A stretch of 64,000 bases of DNA, taken from contig JAIWZP010000007.1 in assembly GCA_025201375.1 (NCBI GenBank), positions 310,001 to 374,000 on the forward strand, given 5' to 3'. Made by a program: the position numbers and the translations under genes. Below, one piece after another: positions 22,984-33,403 of the stretch. The notes under the pieces were generated by a model. The model was not told where the DNA came from, made no database searches, and worked only from the letters and a program-made list of their open reading frames with translations. Every line of letters begins with the position of its first letter. Position 1 is the first letter of the stretch. Source of the DNA: Gongronella butleri (taxonomy: Eukaryota > Mucoromycota > Mucoromycetes > Mucorales > Cunninghamellaceae).

Positions 22984-24100
22984 TTAAGCAAAGCAGATAG
23001 AATTGCGCTTGCAACGAGAGGTGTTCCACGAGTTCGGTGTTATGGTGGATACTCGGCACGAAAACTTTGCAGTGGTAGCAGGATCTTTAAGCAAATCATG
23101 GCGCGATAGAACAATGAACGAGTTCCCATCCTGGACAATGATTTCCTTGAGCGCTTTGCAGTATTTGACAAACTCCCGCACATACGTGGCATTGGTGCAA
23201 AGGCCTGAAAAATGTAAAATAACCAATCTCTTGGATTTGCTGCCGTCAGTCAATTTTTGGGCCCCGTTTCGAACTTAGCCGATGGTGACCTTGTTTTGAT
23301 GCGCGGAACTGGGTAAAATCACCACCATCTAGTTGCGTACGGTGTCAATGGCGCAACGTATCAGCGCGCGAGTCTCCTCAAATGAATCGGCGGCCAAACG
23401 CGGTAAAAGCCGTCGAATTTTGGAGCGATCGTGTTGAGTTCTCAGTGAATAAGCCTCCACGGGGGCGGCTAGGCCTGATTTCATGCGGCAGGCCAGCGAA
23501 ATCTCTCACAACCAGGCGGGTCGGGCGAGTGGAAGCTTTGACGAAGAGGAGCATGTTTAAATAAAATTGTGAGATTCAATGTTGAATTTTTTTTTTTTTT
23601 TTTACCTTGGGCGCCGCCCGCATGATAGCAAACGTCGGCAGGCACCGGGCTGCGCTTCTTATTATCTTGTTTGAGGACACCCGATGATGTTAGGCAGCTA
23701 GGCGTGACAAAAACCTTGGAACAGCGGCATTGCTCGCGCAATTTCTTGATCATTGTCGTCAGGAGGCCTGGCCGCACGGATGGGCTTTCCTTGCTTGGCG
23801 ATGTGCGCCCGTATCCAATCGTAAATCACATCTTGTTGCGCCACGGCTGCCCAAAATGGGTTCCATTGAACAAATTTACTGCGATGTGCTCTAAATCGAT
23901 TATTTTAGCCACGCTGATCATCTCTGTCAAAACTTACGATGATTTGCTTCCTTGAGCATGTACATCACGCGTGCCTTGTCGAGTGTCTTGCCATTTCTTT
24001 CCAATGGCGGCGTACCAGGAGTTTCTGCCAGCCACATTTGGACGTTGGCGAAGGTAAAAGTCGCAACAACGCTTTTGTATTGAACCTGCGGAAGGATCAT
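22984..24100 (-). pseudogene. Broken or poorly resolved gene, unrecognised
   Basis: Several reverse-strand pieces read like protein and have splice-like edges: a first exon at 24100-23938 (starting MILPQVQYKS; includes GTPPLERNGKTLDKARVMYM and a GTAAG donor), a second piece around 23880-23700 (KFVQWNPFWAAVAQQDVIYD, WIRAHIAKQGKPI) that ends at TAG unless shifted by a base, a third frame to 23604 (TSSGVLKQDNKKRSPVPADV, GTAAAA donor), and a last piece at 23205-22984 (TNATYVREFVKYCKALKEII; an alternative frame ends CYHCKVF...EHLSLQAQFYLLC). No single frame-consistent model was found, so decay is likely. The 5' end overlaps the 18S-like stretch on the other strand, which makes the first exon doubtful. 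Confidence 0.3.
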
Positions 24101-24101
24101 T
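24036..24101 (+). other. Segment matching the 3' terminus of 18S rRNA
   Basis: The plus strand contains GAACCTGCGGAAGGATCATT (24082-24101), the near-universal last bases of eukaryotic 18S rRNA, preceded by TAAAAGTCGCAACAA (compare TAAAAGTCGTAACAA) at about 24054-24068 and ATTTGGAC at 24036-24043, in the same order as in 18S. No ITS1 or 5.8S sequence was recognised downstream. It is a fragment and not an rDNA unit. Confidence 0.7.
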
Positions 24102-24958
24102 GTCAATGCAAAGCTCTCCGATGAATTTTGGGGCTTCTTTCGTAAAAATAGTCAGACATGATTGGAAATAGAAAACGAAGAAGAGAAGAAAAAAAAGCAA
24201 AGATGGCAGATTTGTGATAAAATGAATAATCCCCCAGGCAAGCTCCTTGTCATATTAGTGCCACTGAGGCGTTGACCCCTCCTTAACTTTTGAGAGGCCT
24301 TTCCCGCCCAATTCTACGCTTTTTTTGCTCGTAAATGGGCCTGTGATCAAGACGATGTGCCTGATGTAATACGTCGCAGGGTCAATTGGACAATCATACG
24401 ATGCAGGAGCACGCTTTGTATGCCAAAAATGACAAATGTAGCGGCAACTGGATCACCACCACCGAAAATGGGTCACCAAAATTAAACTGGGTCACCACTT
24501 TCCAAATTGGGTCGCAACTGCCAATGTTCACTCCTAGATGGAACGACTGTACAAAGCCTCTTCTTCACGAACGTCGTCGTTTGCCCACAACTCCTAGCCG
24601 CCTCTCGCCCTCCATCTCTGTAAAAGATGTCAATCACCATCAATAATGCCTCAAAATCGTCGCATTTTGCCTTAGTCGCGCCATTATCGTCGTCGTTGTC
24701 CCCAAAGACAACCTCGCTCCCCAATACTTCTCTCTGGTTGCCCCTTTAAAAACGTAATTGCTCTGACCGACTTTTTTTGTACATAAAATTGAAGAATATT
24801 TCCATTTTCATTTTTTCCCCAGCAACGCAGCTCATGAAGAGTGTCTCCCTAAAAAATTGATTAAAAAAAAAAGAGTCGCCTCCTTCCGTGCCACCCCTGT
24901 TTTTTTCTTTTTTTTTTTCTGTGCGTCTTTCTTTTCTTTTTCTCATTGTAAAAAGGCC
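24102..24958. other. Intergenic
   Basis: No gene recognised. A cluster of related words (TGGATCACCACC, TGGGTCACCA twice, TTGGGTCGC) lies at about 24448-24520. The final part is the T-rich leader of the next gene. Confidence 0.55.
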
Positions 24959-27522
24959 ATGGTGGACAGCCAGGCCGATCTTTTGCAAGAGGTGACCATG
25001 TACGAGCCATTGGACGTGGCAGACGGAGACACGTGGCCACTGCCGGATCAGACGCGCCAAATCACATCGGACGACCGCGACCGCGAGCGTCGGAGCCGCG
25101 AATATGAATATTCCATCGAGGAGGCCGACACTGACCCGTCCGTCGACGATTACTGCGATGAGACCATTGCTGTCCCCATTGTCCATCGCCCAAGCATACC
25201 CGCCAACGACATGGATCCACGACAGCAGGAAGAAGCTGGTAATTGGGCCTTTCCAAAGAAAAGAAAGAGACAGACAGAGGGAAAAAGTAAAAAAAAAAAA
25301 AGGCAAATAAAACTCGTCAATTGACTCGTTTTCGTGCATGATCTAGACCACCCGGTGAGAGAGGGCATCCGCTGTTTACTAGACAACAAATTCATGCGTG
25401 CCAAGGCCATCTTTCAAAGCAACGCGTCCAGGTAAAAAGGATTTTCCCAAAAGATGATGTTTCTAGTGCCGCCCGGTTCTTTGTGCCCTACTTGATAGCT
25501 GTGCGACCATGCTTTTGAACCTTGAATCCGATTTTTTTTCATTCGTTTTTTTCAATTCGTCAGCGACCCTTTGTACTCCCTTGGACTTGGCGTAATGGCG
25601 TTTATGCGCGCCGTCATGGTAAGTGACACGTGCGTAAAAAAATTATTACAACAGGGGGGTCCCTCTGACGCGTGTTTCATATTAGACGCATCATCCCCAG
25701 CACATTGACACGGCCATTCGCGCGCTAAAGGCGACATACGTGATTGCCGAGGCGCAAATGAGCAACACGCAGCGAAAAAAGGCAACGCCGACCACGTCCT
25801 TCACTCAATTCTTTGGTGATCGTGGTCCAGGCAGCAGCACGCAATCTGGTAGTGCCACCAAGGCCTCGGACACGCGTGAAAAAAAAGTCGATTATATTGC
25901 CAACAGCATTTTGCGCGCGCATGTCATCAAAGCCGAGGCAAGCTTGCTCATCAGCCTCCTACACCTGTCCCAGGATTCGCTCATCAATTACGTCAAATGC
26001 GGCCTGAATTTGCGCCGAGGTGAGCTGCACAAAAAGGGCAGGAAAGAGAACGAGAGAGACAGAAAAAGAGAGAGAAAAAATGAATTAATGCCCTTTTTTG
26101 CCAAGCCTACAAGAGCTACCACCTTGTGTGGCAAGAATACAAGCGCATGGGTCAGGACTATACCAAGTTCATCGACCGAGACACGGTTTCAGGCATTCAA
26201 TTTGGTATTGGCGTCGTGCAATTGCTCTTGTCGTCGCTCCCCAAATCCATGGATCAGATCAATTACCTGATGGGCTGGACCTATGACAAGGAATTGGGCA
26301 TTGCACTGTTGAAATTGTGCACAGAAGGCTATGGCTTCCGCTCGAGCCTTGCTTCCTTGATGTAAATCCCCCCAAAAAAAATGAAAAACAAGGAATTGAC
26401 GCGTTTTCCCCCCTGACTTGTTGTAGTCTGCTTGCATATCACACGGTGTTGACGTCGTTTGCACCACAATTGTACGCCAAGGAGATGATGGAGCATGCGA
26501 TGCAATGCCTAAACGACGCGCAAAAGCAGCATCCACGGTCATGCTTCTTTTTGTTCTTTGCGGCGCGACTGTCGCGCAACACACGCAACATCACGTTGTC
26601 CAGCCAAGCATTTCAGCTTGCGTCGGACGCAAGTCGCGGCGAATGGGCCGAGGTGGCGATGCGGCAGCTTGCCGATTATGAAATGGCGCTAAATGATTGT
26701 ATTCAGCTCAATTGGGAGAGTGGCATCGCCACATTTTTGAAATTGGAGCACCAGGGGTATTGGTCGCCGGCTTTTTCAAAGTACATGGTGGGCGCGTGCT
26801 ATGAAATGCTGGGACGGCGGACCGAGGCCATCTTGGCGTTTGCCGAGGTGCCGCAATTGATCCAGCGCAGTGTCATGATCAAACAACAGCTGTTTTATGT
26901 CGATGCGTATGTGCAGCGCAAGGTTGCGCAATACCAACAGGACGGCTACCAGCACCTCGATTTGTATTTGCCAGCATTGGAAATCCTGCTTGTGTGGAAC
27001 GCGCTTGTTCTCATGGAAAACGACGCATTGACCAGTTGCCTCGCACTCGTCCAGCACGCACTCGACATGATTTATGAGCGTGAGAAGCTCGAATACGGAT
27101 TGAGGATGAAGGAGCTCATCCCCACGTCAGCACCGCCCAATTATACGGATCATCGCGCCGTGCTGCTTCTTCTCAAGGCTTCGCTGCTCAATTCCCTCGG
27201 AAAGCCGGATCAGAGCGTCACACACCTCAATTGGATCCTGGATCACAAGCATTTGCTCAAACAAGACCTGTGGGTCGTTCCATTCACGTATTGGGAAGCT
27301 GGGATCACGTGCTGGCATTTTGGCGATCGCAAGAAAAGCAGGCAACTGTGGGAACAGGCTGCTCACTACCGCCGCTATGATTTCGAGCACCGGCTGGCCA
27401 TTCGCCTTCATCTTGCTTTGCATAAATGCGATCACCTCAAAATCCCATCTCCCCCCTCCAGCACATCCGCCACTTCCTTGGCCATCAGCAATCATGGTCG
27501 CAAAAGATTGCCTCTTGCATGA
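24959..27522 (+). CDS. IML2/TTC39 family (DUF3808) TPR protein
   Basis: Six exons (24959-25238, 25347-25431, 25564-25618, 25686-26019, 26106-26361, 26427-27522) give 701 residues. After an acidic N-terminus come REGIRCLLDNKFMRAKAIFQ and DPLYSLGLGVMAFMRAVMT, an ADVYAEA-like helix, GIQFGIGVVQLLLSSLPKSM, and a C-terminal half of TPR-like helices (YWSPAFSKYMVGACYEMLGR; VLLLLKASLLNSLGKPDQSV). This order fits IML2 (yeast inclusion body clearance/lipid droplet link) and TTC39 (animals). Exon 3 is only 55 bases. Introns 3 and 5 both hold the TGACGCG motif about 20-30 bases before the acceptor. Function in this fungus is inferred from family only. Confidence 0.8.
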
Positions 27523-28156
27523 TCAAAGAAAATAAAAAAGGATCTTTTTTTTTATACTTTTGCTTTGTGCTCGCCTTTTTGCACATCCTTTTTATTTTTG
27601 ATGTTGTTTTGGGTGAATTGGCTTTATTTGGGTACAAGAGCGCGAGATGCGAAAACCTTTTTTGACACCTTGCGTGACACGAAATCATACGCGGAGCTGA
27701 AAAAGGAACTCCACCAGAGTGGTGCTTCCAAATTTGAAAAAAAAAGACAGTGCACTGGGTTTTGGGTGCAGTGAACCAGGTAAAGATTTCGCCACAAAGT
27801 TGATTTCGCCAAGATCAAATACTTCTTGGCCGGATCAGCCCCCTTTCAGGCATCGTGGCGAACAATAAAAAAGAAAAAAGCACAGCGCGATGCACGTTAA
27901 ACGAGGTACAGGAGAAGTTGTAAAAATAAAAAAAAGGAACAAGATGCCGGCGGACAATTGAATCTTTTTTTAAAAAAAAAAAAAAAAAGATGTGCGAAGC
28001 AGGCTGTTTGGCTTCATAAAGTACTTGTGCTCCCCCATTTTGTGCAACATAATATGTGTCGCGAGATATTTAGCACGTCCAATTTTTGAAATCTCGTTCT
28101 TGTTTCCTCTTTTTCTTTGTTTCCTTTTTCCCCCCCTCCACTCTCGTTTTTCCGTA
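27523..28156. other. Intergenic and leader of the expansin-like gene
   Basis: No exon recognised. The 60 bases before 28157 are strongly C/T-rich, a common pattern at highly expressed fungal promoters. Confidence 0.55.
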
Positions 28157-28878
28157 ATGAAGCTTCTCGCTACCATCACGCTCCTTTTCGCTACGCTCGT
28201 CGCTCTCATCCAGGCCGAGTACACGCAAGGCACTGCCAGTGTCATGAGCTTTAACAATGGCCTTTCCAAACGCGGTGGCCGCGGCACTTGGTAAGATTTT
28301 CCCCCCTTTTTTTTTATGTGGGCTCTGCTGCTGATCCTTCATCAAACCTTAAAAGCCATTGCTTGTCGAGGCGAATTTGGCTCACGAAAAGACGACATGC
28401 CCTCTTAACTTTTATTTCTTTGTCTTTAACGCAACAGGTACAGCGGCAATGACTTGAAGAACGCCGGCTGCTACGATCGCAATGGCCTTCCTCCTTACTC
28501 TGCCACCGTCCACTCGATGATTGGCGCCATGGTAAGCAAGATCAAAGCGATAGGGATGGCTCGAGGGGCGCCGATGATCTAATCATCTCCCCTTTTTTTT
28601 CTTTTTTATTTTTAAAACAAAAACAGGCCATGAAGAAGTTCGAGAACTGCTACAAGTGCATGAAGATTGTCAACAACGACAACAAGAAGCTTTCTGTTGT
28701 TGTCAAGATTGTCGATTTGTGCGCCGGCTGCAAGGTTGGCAAGGCCATTGATTTGACCCCTGGTGCCTTCAAGAAGGTGGCTCCCAAGGGCGACCTCAAC
28801 ATTGGTGTCCTCAACATCAGCTGGAAGCCCGTCAAGTGCGGTAGCTCCAAGCTGTACCCCAGCAAGCCCAAGGCTTAA
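28157..28878 (+). CDS. Small secreted expansin-like (double-psi beta-barrel) protein
   Basis: Three exons (28157-28290, 28438-28531, 28627-28878) give 159 residues. A clear signal peptide (MKLLATITLLFATLVALIQA) is followed by a barwin/expansin-like barrel: GRGTWYSGNDLKNAGCYDRN, then a C-x-x-C segment (CYKCMKI), VKIVDLCAGC and AIDLTPGAFKKVAPKGDLNI. The IVDLCxGC and DLxxxAF features are the usual double-psi barrel signature found in fungal expansin-like and RlpA-like proteins. There is no second (carbohydrate-binding) domain, so it may loosen or bind cell-wall polymers rather than cut them. The C/T-rich leader suggests strong expression. Convergent with LAT1. Confidence 0.85.
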
Positions 28879-29214
28879 ACAACGACGATCTCGCAATAAA
28901 TCCCCCACTTTGTATCACACCAACTCCTCTCTCTCTTCTCTCTCTTTCTCTCACCACATGGATTCCCCCTGCTCATGGACACAACGTACGCTTGATTCTA
29001 GCACCGTTTTAATCCCGCATCCTTGCACACGTTCTTTTTTACCCCTTCCCCTTTTCCCTTCGTCAAATAAACCTATCCCACCCGCACCCGCAGCAAGAGC
29101 ATAGAACGCCATGATTCATATTCGCACGCATGATTTTTCAACTTGGATGTATAAAGGAAAAATGGAAAAAAATAGGGGGGAAAATCTACAATGTCAAAAA
29201 CGAAGAAAAAAAGT

Positions 29215-31210
29215 TTACAGCATCATCTTCAAAGGCTGTTCCATGTATTCACGGAAAGCTTGCAAGAAGGTGGCACCGACGGCACCGTCAACGACGCGGT
29301 GGTCGCAGCTAAAAAGAGTGAGTAAAAAGAGTGAGCGTGACGCGTCTTTTTTTTCTTTTTTTCTTTTTTTTTTCTTTTTTTTTCTTTTATACCTGAGAGT
29401 GACCTCCATGACGTTTTGGACACCAAAGCCGGACTCTGAGGTCTCATCGACGACGACCTTTTGTTGGGAGCCGCCGACGGCGAGGATACAGGCCTGGGGC
29501 TGGTTGATGATGGCGGAGAAGTTCTTGACGCCAAACATGCCCAAGTTGGAGATGGTGAAAGTGCCGCCTTGGTATTCGTGGGGGGCAAGCTTGCCGCTGC
29601 GGGCACGGCCAGCGAGCTCGCGGACCTGCGACGAGATGTCGGCAAGACCCTTGGTCTCGGCGGCGGGCACAATGGGCGTGATCAAGCCAGTGGGCGTGGC
29701 AACGGCGACGCAAATGTCCGCATTGTTGTACTGGCGGATGGACTCGCCCAACCAGGCCGAATTGGCCTCGGGCACCTTCTTCAAGCTCAAAGCAGACGCC
29801 TTGATCACAAAGTCGTTGACCGACAGCTTGTATTGGCCGTCCGCAGAGCTGTTCAGCACCTGGCGGAGCTTATTGATCTTGTCCATGTTGATCTCAACCG
29901 TCAAGTAGTAGTGAGGGATCTGCTGCTTGGACTCAGCAAGGCGAGTGGCAATGATCTTGCGCATGTTCGTCGCGGGAATGTCCGTGAACGCGGCACCAGA
30001 CGCAGACTCGGGAGCATACGCGGCAACAGCAGGTTGGGCAGCAGCAGCAGGCTGGGCAGCGGCTTGAGGAGCTACATGAACAAAAGAAACAGAAAAAGGA
30101 ATTGAGCATGATGTCAATGCAAAAAAAAAAAAAAAAAAATAGGCTTTACCCTTGTAGCTGTCAACATCGTCCTTGACGACGCGGCCAGAGGGGCCGGAGC
30201 CTTGCACCTGCGAGATGTCAATGCCACGATCAGCGGCGGTCTTCTACTCAAGAAAAAGAAAAAGAGAAAAACGCGATTAGTAACGCGTCACGGCGCGAAT
30301 TGTCATCTCAAATTCTCCTTTTTTTTTCTTACCTTGGCATAGGGCGAAGCCTTGACGTTGCCAGAGGAAGCAGAAGAAGCTTGCGACGCGCCGGCAGCGG
30401 GAGCAGCAGCGGCGGCAGGAGCAGCCTCCTCCTTGGCCTCAGCAGCAGCGGGAGCAGCGGCAGCGGGAGCACCGCCCTCGAGGTCCTCGAGCGTGAAGGA
30501 CTCAAAAGCGGCAACATCGTCCTTGTCCTCGACAAAGATGGCAATGGGCTTGCCAACGGGCACATCCTTGGCACCTTGATCAATCAGGATCTTGGCAACA
30601 AAGCCCTCCTCCTGGCACTCAAAGTCCATTTGCGCCTTGTCAGTCTCAATCTCAACCAACACGTCGCCAGGCTGAACCTCGTCACCGACAGCCTTTTGCC
30701 ACGTGCCAATGCCACCCTGAGTCATGCTGTGAAAAAAGGGGAATCAGTCCCAATGTCCAAATATCACCATTCGCAAGCCAGACCACTCAATTTCTTACGT
30801 GGGCGACAGAGCAGGCATAGCAATCACATTGTGCTCGGGGAAGCCTAAAAACAAAGGAAAAAAAAGACAGTGTCAGATCCCTCGACGTGTTCATACCCTG
30901 GTTTGACCGAGTCTCACGTACTCTTGGAGCTGTAGAAGCGGATATCTTTGTTCACGGCGGGGGTGACGACGGCGCGAAGGGCAGTGAAGGTGGCACTGGA
31001 CGCCAAAAAAAAATGCGCGGGGGGAGGGGTAACGTGTCAGCAAAACGAACAACAAACAAAACGAGGCGAGTCTTACCGAGGAAGCGAGCTGATGGAGCGG
31101 GTTTGCGCAACCAACAAGGGTGTGGCGCGAGCAGCCGTTCGCATAGAGATAGAGCGAGTGCTGCAGGCGGAAGCAACGCGGCCGATTTGACGTCTGGTGG
31201 CGAAGGACAT
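29215..31210 (-). CDS. LAT1: Dihydrolipoamide acetyltransferase, pyruvate dehydrogenase E2
   Basis: Seven exons (31210-31077, 30995-30922, 30844-30799, 30726-30333, 30243-30150, 30071-29393, 29308-29215) give 504 residues. It is the mitochondrial core that transfers the acetyl group to CoA. A basic, Ser/Arg-rich presequence precedes [20 protein letters not shown], a single lipoyl domain with lipoyl Lys in [12 protein letters not shown] (about residue 115), an Ala/Pro-rich linker, an E1/E3-binding segment ([20 protein letters not shown]), a second Ala-rich linker and the catalytic domain ending [15 protein letters not shown] with the active His and Asp. One lipoyl domain is the yeast-like arrangement; mammals have two. 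Three introns carry long A or T runs. Confidence 0.95.
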
Positions 31211-32927
31211 GATGTAGGCAACAAGAATAAGGAAAAAAAGAAAGAGAAAGAAGAGGCAACAAGAAAAAAAAAAAATAGCTCTGAAAATGCTAGGCTTTTG
31301 TTGGGAAAAAGTAATGATTTTACGGGAAAACAAAATTTTTTCAAACCACGCCATCTACACCCCCAAAAAACAAGCGCCTCCATGCCTATCATCCCACCTC
31401 CAAGGCGTCACAGCCCTGCTCCCTCCGTTCCGATCTCTGGCGAAAAAAAAAAAAGCACACAGGCGGGACCCAGGAAAAAGGAGGCATCGCACGCCAAAAG
31501 GGAGATGACAACAAGGTTTTCCCTCTTGTAATCATGGAACATGGAAGAGAGCCCGAGGGATGAAATGCGCCCGAGATCTTTGTTCAATGTTTCGTTTCTT
31601 TTCAACAATTGCCTAGCATGCCCTTCATCACAGGCTATCCGCGATCGTTGCTAAAATGCAAATATAGCGTCCCTCGGCTTCCGCAAAAGTGGAAATTTAA
31701 GAATACGCCATTTGACATCCCCGCTTGCCTGTCACCCCTTGACGAATTCTCATCGGACGCGGCGGATTGAATTCTCCTCCCTCGTCCTCTCACAAGCCGC
31801 CCTCTTTGTCCAGGGCCCGTTTTTGCGTGCGTTCACAGCCTTGGCCGCTTTTCTTTTTTTTTTTTTTTTTTTTTTTTTTTTACGCGTTCTCCTCTGTAGA
31901 ACTGCTCCAATTGATTGCTAAACATTGGTAATGCTTGTGAGTTTAGCTGGATGGCACATGACACGCCTGCGCACCGAACAAATGATTGATTTTTGCTTTT
32001 TTGACATGAACCATGGTTGGTTCGGAGCGAATGGCAACAAGGCAGATGAAGAAGCGGCCATAAAAGATCAATTTTTCACCTAGTTGGCCAAATCCAAGGT
32101 TTCGATTAGTGCCACCTGGCTCGCGCTGCTGTAAAGAAATGTGCAGAATTTGTGTCCAAGCCCAGAAGTTCCATCGAGGTTCAACGTAAATTGGTCGCGC
32201 AATGATCGATGCATTGCAGAAATGACAAAAAAAAAGGCGCTTCATCGAGTGAGTAACAACGAACAATGAGCTATTTTAGATTTTACTTTACAGGCAAATG
32301 TCATCGAGCGAACGCGCCACAGAGATGCACTGAGCACGCGTTCATCGGCTAGAGATGAGCCAAGCGCATAGATTGGATGCAAGTGCTCCACAGCTGAGCT
32401 CAGAGCGCGCGCCTTTTTTTTTTTTTTTGCGGTCACAAGTGTATTTTCGTACGTACCTAGGATACACCAAACGCGTGGACCAAGCTCGTTCTATGATATA
32501 GTGAGCCCGTGAGGTGACATGCAAGGCATTACTCTAAGCCCATTTCTTTCAAAAATGGCCCTAAATGCGACTATGGTGATCAAAATTCAAAATGAACTTT
32601 GCACTGCTTTGATGGTTTAAGCTTTTTTGTTGTAAATGTTGTGCTGAGTGCGATGCAAGTATTTTTGAGTGGAGTCGGCCAAGCAGATGATGAGATGAAT
32701 GCAAAATACGGCAAATTTGGGATTTTTGGAATTTGCGAGTCCAAAATATTGGGCGGACCCATCTCCAGCACTGGTTTTCCAAAGAAACACATTTGACCTT
32801 TATTTTCATATTGTTTGCTTGCCCAATGAACGAATTTGAGACGCTTGCAAAATCCGTTCAAACATTCCATATATTTCTAAATTAGATTTGCTCGGTAACA
32901 GGCAGAACAACTCACTTTTCTTTTAAC
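31211..32927. other. Gene-poor region
   Basis: No exon recognised. It has a run of about 29 T at 31850-31880 and, at about 32705-32775, a copy of the segment also seen near 2095-2180. Confidence 0.55.
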
Positions 32928-33029
32928 ATGTCGAAAGCACCTGTTGAATACTGTAGATATGATGTGCACTCAAAGCCCAATCATTGTGCGTTTGTGCATT
33001 CCTCGAGCGCGGGACCAGCCGCCGGCTGA
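32928..33029 (+). CDS. 33-residue ORF resembling a CCCH zinc-finger tail
   Basis: The ORF starts MSKAPVEY and continues CRYDVHSKPNHCAFVHSSSA before TGA. The C-x-Y ... P-x-x-C-x-F-x-H layout resembles the Nab2/ZC3H14 type of CCCH finger, although one expected cysteine is missing. It may be an isolated last exon or a relic; no upstream exons were identified and the flanks look non-coding. A chance ORF of this size is quite possible. Confidence 0.3.
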   Translation: MSKAPVEYCRYDVHSKPNHCAFVHSSSAGPAAG

Positions 33030-33403
33030 CTGATTTTTTTTCAAGCGGAATAGATACAGTATACTTTACGCTTGCAGCAACATCCTCACCGAATTTGAGA
33101 GATGTACAGTATTCATGTATATAATATCCTCATATGTATGATATTCATAATTTGTTTCAGCATTTGCCATTTGATCTCGTCGTCTCTAGTTTCCTTGTAC
33201 AAATTGCCGTGTTGTATGGACCTCTCCATCAAGATCCAGATTTGATGATTCATGCGTGATTGGAAAAGTAAATACTATGATATCAGCGAGCAAGTGTCAG
33301 CTTGATCAAATGGATATGTACGGAGGTTTTTTTTAAAAAAAAACAAGAATGAGCTATTTATTGAAGGTCAAAACGACCGAGGGGTTGTGCTATATAATAC
33401 TAT
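33030..33403. other. Intergenic
   Basis: AT-rich with several TACAGTA/TACTGTA words (33055, 33105). No gene recognised; the right end is the 3' flank of the gene below. Confidence 0.5.

Noticed and set aside
29461..30105. Long forward ORF over LAT1
   Set aside because: It is the antisense shadow of the E2 catalytic exon, which has clear family motifs on the reverse strand.
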